Assembly (NCBI GenBank): GCA_022225965.2
Contig: JAKJXP020000049.1
Coordinates: 62,001 to 126,000, forward strand
Source: Diatrype stigma
Taxonomy: Eukaryota > Ascomycota > Sordariomycetes > Xylariales > Diatrypaceae
Direction of reading: 5' to 3'
Length of the DNA: 64,000 nt
Shown here: positions 56,371-64,000 of the stretch, piece after piece
How the letters are laid out: each line of letters starts with the position of its first letter
How positions within the stretch are numbered: position 1 is the first letter of the stretch
The notes under the pieces: generated by a model
The model's database searches: none
The model's input: the letters and a program-made list of their open reading frames with translations, nothing else
What the model was told of the DNA's origin: nothing
Program-made: the position numbers and the translations under genes

Positions 56371-58234
56371 ATGCTCGTGACGAATCCTTTCTTCCTGGCA
56401 GCCGTATGCCTCTTATCAGTTCTCTTACACGTGTGGCGGAGTCTCGCATCTCCCCTCAGGAGGATCCCGGGCTCTACGATCTCGCTCTTCAGCTCCTGGG
56501 TACTCAAATACCATGAGTTCCATGCCAATCGAACAAGATATGTCCACCAGCTACACCTTAAGCATGGGCCCGTCGTCCGGATAGCTCCGAACGAGGTATC
56601 GTTCGCTTCCTTGGACGGCGTCAGAGAAATCTATGGGTCCGGAGGCAGTGGCTACGACAAGACTGAGTTCTACAACCTATTTACGGTGCACGGACGAAGG
56701 TGAGCTAAGGTCATCCATCAGATGTTTGATGTTCCCCACGGAAGAAGGAGCAACCTTGCTCCTATGTTCGGTTGTGTATAAGCTCACCAAGTCGTCGTTA
56801 CTGTAGGACTATGTTCAGTACTCTGAACAAAGAAGACGTGAGTGCTGCGCCTATCTCCCCCTGCATTTTCTGACGAATCTTTGCAGCATGCAAGAAGGAA
56901 GAGGATACTAGCAGACCGCTATGCAAACTCGAATGTCGTGAAGCCAGTCTCACTGCATGGGATCCAGGAGAGATCGAAGAGGTTCGTCGAGAGATGCTCG
57001 GCTTCTTCTGGGTGGAGCGTTGATATATTTGTAAGATAGACCTTCTCCGTCTCGCCCCTTTCCCTCTTACGAAGCCTTTTACTTATGAATTACCAGACTT
57101 GTATGACGATCACTTATGCCCCGGCAGCGGGACATCTACTGACGGCTCTTGTTAGGCCTGCACGACTATGCATTTGATTGTGTCACCCACCATCTGTTTG
57201 AGCCTTACGGCTCCGACTCGCTCCGGAACCCAACAGATGAAGAGATCATGAGGCAGGTCACCTCAGATGGCAGCCTCCAGAGTGCGTCTCCACCTGCATT
57301 AGTTGACACATACGATGACCTCTGGACGCGTGCTGACAGGTGGATGTAGACCGCCTCGTTGCATACTACAGCCCGGGTTTGCACAAGGTGATGGGCGGTG
57401 TTCTGTCTCTCTTCGCGGAGCCGCGGGCGACTCCGCTAGCCGACAATTTCGTCATGGCAGCGACGGCGAAGACAGGGCCCGCCCAGTTCACTCTGCTAAA
57501 CCGCATGCAAGACAAGGCGCACGGCCTAGAGCATCTGGACATGGCGGCAGAGTGCACCGATCACATGGTTGCCGGCATTGACACAACCGGAGATGCGCTG
57601 TGCTTTCTGATGTGGGAGATCTCGCAGCCGCGGTCCTTTTCCGTCCAGCAGCGGCTGCAGGAGGAGCTCCGGGCCAACCCCGAGACCCCCACTGATAAGC
57701 TGCCGTACCTCGACGCCGTTGTGAACGAGGGCCTGCGATGCTTCCCTGCCATACCCATGTCTCTACCGCGCTACGTGCCGGATGGAGGCCGTACCATCGA
57801 CGGGTATTTCCTCCCGGAGAAGACCATCGTCAGCTGCCAGGCGTATTCGGCGCACCGCATTAATGAGTCGGTATTTCCGCAACCGGATCTGTTCAATCCG
57901 GGTCGGTGGCTAGAGGAAAAGGGGGAGCTAGACCGAAAGCGGCTGTTCTTCGCCTTCGCTAGCGGAGGCAGGGGTTGTGTTGGGAAGCAGTAAGTCTATA
58001 CCATGTCCACGTACAAAGTCACTAGGATTTCATCATACTAACGGATGGCACTCTAGTCTGGCCGTAGCGGAAATGAAGACTCTTCTACGGGATGTCTACT
58101 CGCGGTTCATGACGGTACCCGACGATTCGATGACGGAAGAGGACATGGAGATGTCGGACCTCTTAATCTCTACGCAGCCCAAGGGGAAGAAATGTCATAT
58201 GAGGTTCCTACCACTTGAGGCAGGCAAGGTCTAG
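56371..58234 (+). CDS. cytochrome P450 monooxygenase, pisatin demethylase-like type
   Basis: Seven exons are proposed (56371-56699, 56807-56837, 56887-57030, 57097-57100, 57156-57281, 57350-57989, 58057-58234) giving 483 residues. The N terminus is a membrane anchor (LVTNPFFLAAVCLLSVLLHVW) followed by a proline-containing RRIPG segment. The oxygen-binding helix has MVAGIDTTGDA, the K helix E-x-x-R in NEGLRCF, a PERF-like NPGRW, and the heme loop FASGGRGCVGK with axial C421. The last residue of the heme motif is joined across intron 6 (KHLAVAEMK). Exon 4 is only 4 bases; it is the one solution I found that keeps VDIF and LHDYAFDCVTH in frame. An acceptor at GATGTAG rather than CTGACAG is needed for exon 6. 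The substrate is unknown. Confidence 0.8.
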
Positions 58235-60256
58235 TGTGATAGAGGATCCATGGCGTCTCCCCCATTGCCACAATTGTAACTTGTATCCTTATCCCAATTT
58301 CTAACAATTCTGCTTACGCCTTCGGTCGATGTTCCGACAAACTCGTGGTGTCGGATGTGACTAGAATCTTTGCTTTCGGCTGCCTCTGGGGTCGATAAAC
58401 ACCGTAACGAGTCGTCCCTGCAGGTTACACGTTTCCATCGGACGTAAAACAGAGGTTGGTGTCGTTCATGCCTTGTAAAGAACCGGCATGAGGCTAAGGG
58501 AAATCTGGAATACCAGTACTTACTAGCTAAGGTAGAAGGCCAGCAGAGTTAGCAGGCATTAGGATTAAGAAGTAGTCAACGCGTCAAAGGACATACGGTA
58601 CCTATCAAAGCTCCTTGTTGGCGTTCAAATACAACCCTCGACGTACCTAGAGAGAGGCGGAGACTAATCTCTCCGCGTTCCCGATGAAAACGGTCGAGAA
58701 ACGTCGACGAAACGTAGACAAGCTAGCTCTCCAGCCAGGCAAGTTGTCGTGACATCAGCCTTCGGGCTCCTACAGACCAACATGTCCAACAGCAGCGGCG
58801 GCGGCGGCAGCCGCAGGATGCGGGCGAAATACGCCCTATTCCATGAAATCCTACATGTCGGCAACAAGTTTCACTGTCGGCAGCAGCTGGGCCCTCCTGA
58901 GGAGCGAAACAGATAGGGGTGGAGAGGGAAAAGGGGTGGTTGATAGGGAGGAGAGAGGAAGGAAGAAAAGGCAATCGTGCGTGTGGTATTGCCCTCGAGC
59001 GGCGTGCCAGGATTTAAGTATGCAACTCGGCTGCAGCCGGAAACGATGACCCGGGACCACGACCATCCACGACTGCCACCACCGAGCGCAAGCGCGCCCA
59101 TGCATGTACGACCACGTAATGAAGGGGGGCAACGGGCGGCGAGCGCAAGATATATATACGAGAGAGTCCCGAAGATATATAGACATGTTGTCACACCAAA
59201 CACACCTTACGCATCGGCATTTGCATACGGACGTAAACATGTAGGCAGGGTGGGTATGCACGTAGGCAGACAGGCATTGCGGGATTCTACCTCTTTGGTG
59301 GCTATGTAGGCCTAGTTGTTGGCCACTGACTTACCTCCATAGATGTTCTTCTTTTTTCGTTGTTGTCCAACAGCCGTACTTGTGTGATAACAGATGGCAG
59401 GCATATATGAAGTTGTAATAATCGTGTAGGAGAGCTCTAGCACTGATAACTTTCCCGTATGTAGACACATAGGTGGTAGGTACATATTGCATGACCTACC
59501 TCACCTGAAGATAGGGGAAGGGGGTGGTTGCCTACCACCTCCCCATACACACACGTGAGGCGGCGAAACCGGGGAACGCCTCCCCTAACCTTGCTGCATG
59601 GAAAAGAGAAAAATGTGACATATGTAACAGTCCAGCTGCTACTGCAGAGACCCGTGCACCTGGTCGATCGGGAGTCCGGCGGACGCGTTCCAGATCTTGA
59701 TACGCAGCCAAGGTAGGTAGATAGGCAGGTAGGTAAATAGGGGGTGACTACTTGGACGGGGTTCTGAACCGGGAGGCATAGACTGAGGCTTCAGTTGGAG
59801 CTCAGGTATATCGAATATCGATGCATGCTCCAGTCCCTTCGCCCTGCCGTGCATCGGTACTCGAGTAGGTTAATATAAAGCATGCATGTCATGTACCTAT
59901 TGTTAATATGTACGACATAGGCAAGCAAGGGAGAGAAAGGGGGTCGGTACTCTACTTGAAAAAATGCAGCCGAATTGGGGAGGCAACCTCCTCAGCACGA
60001 TTGCATCGTGAAACACACCTACACAGTCGAGGATACTTGCTGTTTGTCCCTTTACATGGAGAGGCTGGCACGGAAAAACAAAAGAATATCCTACTCAGGC
60101 TCTACCGACATAAGCCCATCTTCCTACATCTCCCCCACATGACAGAACCTGAGATGAGATAGGTCGTGATGACCGGGTATCTGGGAACAAGTCTAGATAG
60201 TCAGCTAGACGGCAGCTTCATGCAGCAGCAGTAGCAGCACCGGCATGTCGTACATG

Positions 60257-60286
60257 CATACACATACACATACACATACATATATA
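60257..60286. repeat. CACATA hexamer microsatellite
   Basis: About four units of CATACA/CACATA followed by a short TA run. Confidence 0.75.
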
Positions 60287-62204
60287 GATCTATGTATGTA
60301 CGTCAGCCAGCCAATTTATTTCGAATGATAGACCGGTCCCTCCCCTTCCCTTCAACCCTCCACCCCCTTTACCCTAGCCGCTCGCGGGAATACATGCCCT
60401 GCTCAATCTATTTTAGGCTGTGTGCAACGACGCACTGGCAGGCGGGCAAATAAATGCAAGCCGAGCCGGGCAACTAAAGCAGGTCGAGCCGCTGCAGATG
60501 TGACATGTCTAAAATCTCAAGCCACCGAGGAACCAAACCGAAGTGAGATAGATGTTGACGAAGAGCGATAGAGAGGTGACGAGATGAGATAACCATGCGC
60601 CTTCGTTCGTCGATGGAAGGAGGCCCGTGGCGGGGAGGTATGGTTTTTCTCCTGGCATCAAATCAGCATAGATGAATGGGACGATGGGATATAGGTGACT
60701 TGGCTGGCTGGCTACTAGGATCTAACTATGTAAACGGTGTGTTCATCCCTCGGCATGCCAGTAGCTGAGGAGCGCGTGAAAGCCGAATGAATGTGCCCTT
60801 GTATCAATGTGATCCGTCGCTTGAATGCATTTATCAGCCTGCCTACCGGATCGCGTTCGGCGCGATGACGGACATGACGACGATGGCGGTAGAAACTACT
60901 AACATCTCTTCATCTTCCCGCCCTCCCGCCTCAAAAGTCCCTCACCTTATGATTACTAAGAGTAGCACACAAATCCAATAACAATAAGACGAACAAAGAA
61001 AGGGCCGGTTGACTACCTACGCCATAGCTGAGCGCTCGCCGCCCGCCGCTCGGCAACTTTTCCAACCCCCCTAGCTATGCTCCCAGGGTCAAAACAAGGA
61101 ACGACATATCCATACAAAGAAAGAGAGAAACCTACATCCACTCTATCTTGGCCGGGACGTCGAAGCCGAAGCGTCGGGGAGAAGGGGGGGACGGAGAGGG
61201 TGAACTATTGAAGTCTTCGATAGAAAGTTCCAGCCGCCGGCAAGGTGCATCGGCGCATCAGAGGAGAGGGAGAAAGCGGTGATGCCATTCGATAGTTTTC
61301 AGTTCGGGAGATCTCTTGGCGCTGAGTATGATACCGTTAACTATGATACTACCTAGACATCTAATGTATGTACGTCTGCGCCGCGCTCGAAGAAGCGTGT
61401 GTAGCAACGACAGGAGCGGGCTTATCCGTATATGAGATGAGAAGCAGAATCTAGCGTGCTAGCGACTGATAGCAGCAAACGACGAACATTGTCGTCTGTT
61501 TTTTTGCGCCCGGTTGATCGTGATGGTGACGATGATGTTATTAGTCCACCAGGCTGATGAAAAGAAGAGAACCGCCTCGCCCCGCAATTAAAAATGAACG
61601 GTTCCCTCATCAGACAACAATAACCACGTAGGTATGTCGCTACTGTACGAAGTAATGAAGACTACCTAGGTAGGCAAGATGTGTCTGTACCCTATGTATG
61701 CCTCTAGTTAGGGAACAGGAAGATCCCGGTACCAGCCATGAGACTGGACTGGGCCAGTCTGGCCCGTGTCTGTTCAAAGATGTTCTGGTGATTTCTGATA
61801 TGTGACAAGTTATATTTCCATAATTATCGACTGAACCAAGTAACATGTACAGATACAGAGGGAGCGGCGACCCCTGCCTGCCCATGACAGGAAACCTATA
61901 TACCGACTATTACTACACGCCAGGGGAGCCGGCGTTATTATGGAGTGAGTACCTATTATGTGTAATGTCGCAAGGCTGGGCAATCGTAATCTGGTGAGAT
62001 ATATCTAGTGGTCTTAAGTTCTACATAGTTACAGAGTTGACAGCTACGGTTGCATTGAAAGAAGCCGAGTGTGGCCCTGGCTTGCCATGGAGCAAAGTAG
62101 GTATGCGTCGCACGTGTCGGATCGCAGCCGCGGTATGCGGAGGCCATCTGGATGCAACGTTGTCCTATACGTACCTAGCTAGGTAGCTACATAGTCAATG
62201 GTAA

Positions 62205-62222
62205 GGAAAGAAAGAAAGAAAG
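62205..62222. repeat. GAAA tetranucleotide microsatellite
   Basis: Four to five units of GAAA in gene-free DNA. Confidence 0.75.
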
Positions 62223-63040
62223 ACGTAATCCCGCCTATATACATGGGTTATAACGGCCAGGTACCTACGCGCAAATAGGCATGATCAGAAGTTCGTGATT
62301 CACCGGGAGGTCTATATTCCGTGGGGGTCATGCTCCGTTAACAACGACATGGGGGGCGGAGGGGGAGGCAGGGGGGGGATTACTTAATTCAGGTGTCTAA
62401 TGCATATAACTATATATGTATCATGTAACTGATATGTACGTCGAGGGCGCGCCGAACTCGACTATCAAACGAAAACGCGTATCTTCTCGATCGGGGATAT
62501 AATTAGCCAGCATATTAGAGGCCTACATACTTGTTCGAGGCCAAGTCCTCTCCCCCAGCCTATCGAGGAATGTCCCAGCCTATCTAGGTATGTTTACGGG
62601 TCCCAGGGATCTGGTGACAGGCGGTATACCACCCCCGTCCACGTCCGTACTTGGTAAACAGGTCGGCAATCCAGATGGGGTTGCATCCTGTGCTGTCTGT
62701 CACATTTTCCATATTTTCCTCAGGTGCCGATTACCTCATTATGAACGGACGTACATGCATGAGGTAACTAGGTAGTTCCATTATTATATCTACATACGGC
62801 GGATCGGCCCATACGGCGGCATTGATAGTCTATGTGCATCTCTGGCTCATGTAGCATGCATCTCCGTCCGCCGAGCCAGGCATGGCATGGCATGGCAGGC
62901 ATACGTAGATATAATATATTCGAGGATAAATCGTATGTACATCGTACATACGTACGTAGCATCTCTATGACAGCCAACCACGAGCTGCTTCGCCCCCAGG
63001 AACTGTTTGCATGCACGTCATCTCGGCCCGCCGTGCGTGC

Positions 63041-63090
63041 GTCAGGGCGTCAAGGCGTCAGGGCGTCAGGGCGTCAGGGCGTCAGGGCGT
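63041..63090 (+). repeat. GTCAGGGC octamer tandem repeat
   Basis: Six consecutive copies of an 8-base unit GTCAGGGC, the second with one A-for-G change (GTCAAGGC), plus a partial GT at the end. It has no open relation to a gene. Confidence 0.85.
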
Positions 63091-64000
63091 TTACATACAT
63101 GCGCCGCTTCTTTCAACGTCCTCGCATGGCCACAGCTGGAATTTCATGTGAGTGAACCGTCGACGCCCTGGGCGCCTCGTCGTTGGGTGACAGTGCCCAG
63201 GACACCGTGCCACGAGGTATACTCGATGTACTGACGTGCCAGAAAGAGTTCAGGTACTACTAGCTGCTCACTCATAGTATTAAGCTCCTATTAAGCTCCT
63301 AGACCCAAAATATGACGACTCACTTGGCTTCCCCATTACGAGAGTAACCTCCCCTCGCCTCTCCGCCCTCCCCTCCCATTGTAGAGATCTGGTCCATCCT
63401 GCCCTGCACCCCTGTCCTGTCGCCCCAAGTTCGCAAGCCCGGCTCCTCAACTAGCCAGCAGACCCCCTTTATACCCCTTTGCCTTGCTAAAAAGAAAAAA
63501 GAAGAACCGCACCCCTTCCCCCGGCCTAGTTACCCCGTGTCATTTCTAACAATGCTGTAGTAGGGGCTCAGATCCGAGGGCAGAGCAAATGGATGGATAC
63601 CGGCAATGAACCACCAAAGGGAATAGAAAACGAGCAAATAGAAAGCTTAGTTGTCATGACGGCATAAGTGTGAGTGCAATCCGGAGTGCAAAGCAAAACA
63701 GACAGCCACCATCACCATTGGGGTGGTTAGCGGAACACGTTCCGTCTAGTCTTGAGATGAGATATGAAATGAACGAATGCAGGCCAAATTCGAGATTTTT
63801 GATGGTAATAGATGTGACAACGAACTCCTGACGTCCTGATTGTGTACTGACGTCAAACGCCGGCCATGCAGCAAATCAAACAGAAAGCAAGCTGAACAGC
63901 CAGCCAGCCGGCCCAGATGGTTTTGAGAATAGGGGGATAAATCTTCATCAAGTTGCCACGCTAAAAACCACGCTTCAACGTAGAACACCTCCTTCACTCT

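Larger units (their letters stand above)
58235..64000. other. 5.8 kb gene-free region at the right edge
   Basis: No exon with family motifs or a splice-consistent frame is found on either strand. Simple repeats (listed separately), TACCTA/TAGGTA tracts at about 59,695-59,735, 61,660-61,675, 62,172-62,190 and 62,760-62,775, and a C/T-rich band around 63,340-63,480 are present. It may be the long upstream region of a gene beyond the edge, or contain noncoding RNA. Confidence 0.4.

Noticed and set aside
63746..63997. 83-codon minus-strand frame at the right edge
   Set aside because: It opens with GTG rather than ATG, has no recognisable motif and may be cut by the window edge; not enough support.
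1..64000. tRNA, rRNA, CRISPR and intact transposon signals
   Set aside because: Reading for T-arm (GTTCRANNC) and A/B-box patterns, direct-repeat arrays, transposase or reverse-transcriptase motifs and terminal repeats gave nothing convincing; a tRNAscan-SE and RepeatMasker run would settle this.

Overview
The window looks like nuclear DNA of a filamentous ascomycete, most likely a sordariomycete. Genes are well spaced and carry short introns (about 50-90 bases, GTAAGT/GTATGT/GTGAGT donors, CAG or TAG acceptors). The families are fungal: a two-domain fluoride exporter, a C2H2 plus Fungal_trans regulator, a 2EXR protein, Mdm10, an Mtr-type amino acid transporter and an ARK-type kinase. I built the exon models by hand. 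Every model below closes in frame from ATG to stop, but none has transcript support. The order within the class is not determinable here.

Layout, left to right. 0.8-3.8 kb: a fluoride exporter (+) converging on a CorA-like protein (-). 4.4-7.5 kb: a six-exon zinc-finger transcription factor (-). 8-10.5 kb: a short-chain dehydrogenase (+) and a GH18 chitinase (-). 12.2-20.2 kb: an amidase (-), a zinc alcohol dehydrogenase (-), a PuuE/HpPgdA-like polysaccharide deacetylase (+) and a neutral amino acid transporter (+), with GATA-type sites in the shared promoters, possibly a small nitrogen-scavenging group. 21.2-22.5 kb: Mdm10 (+). 25.7-26.9 kb: a ZIP zinc transporter (+) behind a very long leader. 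27.9-29.6 kb: ankyrin repeats fused to a deaminase-fold domain (-), the most unusual gene here. 30.9-33.8 kb: ribosomal protein eS19 (-) and a secreted serine protease (-). 37-38.9 kb: a 2EXR protein (+) and a small orphan gene (-). 39.4-45.6 kb: an ARK/AAK1-type kinase (-) and a cytochrome b5/FMN 2-hydroxy-acid dehydrogenase with a peroxisomal-type C terminus (-). 46.9-50.7 kb: a BTB protein (-) and an amino acid permease (-). 52.2-54.9 kb: a CUL4-type cullin (-). 55.7-58.2 kb: a small cysteine-rich protein ending in KDEL (+) and a cytochrome P450 (+). From 58.2 kb to the end (5.8 kb) I find no gene.

The genes are a mix of housekeeping (eS19, Mdm10, cullin, kinase), membrane transport (fluoride, CorA-like, zinc, two amino acid carriers) and extracellular or catabolic functions (chitinase, protease, deacetylase, amidase, dehydrogenases, P450). 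I see no secondary-metabolite backbone gene, intact transposon, rRNA, tRNA or CRISPR array. Gene-free stretches repeatedly carry short palindromic tracts built on TAGGTA/TACCTA, plus a few microsatellites and one octamer tandem repeat.
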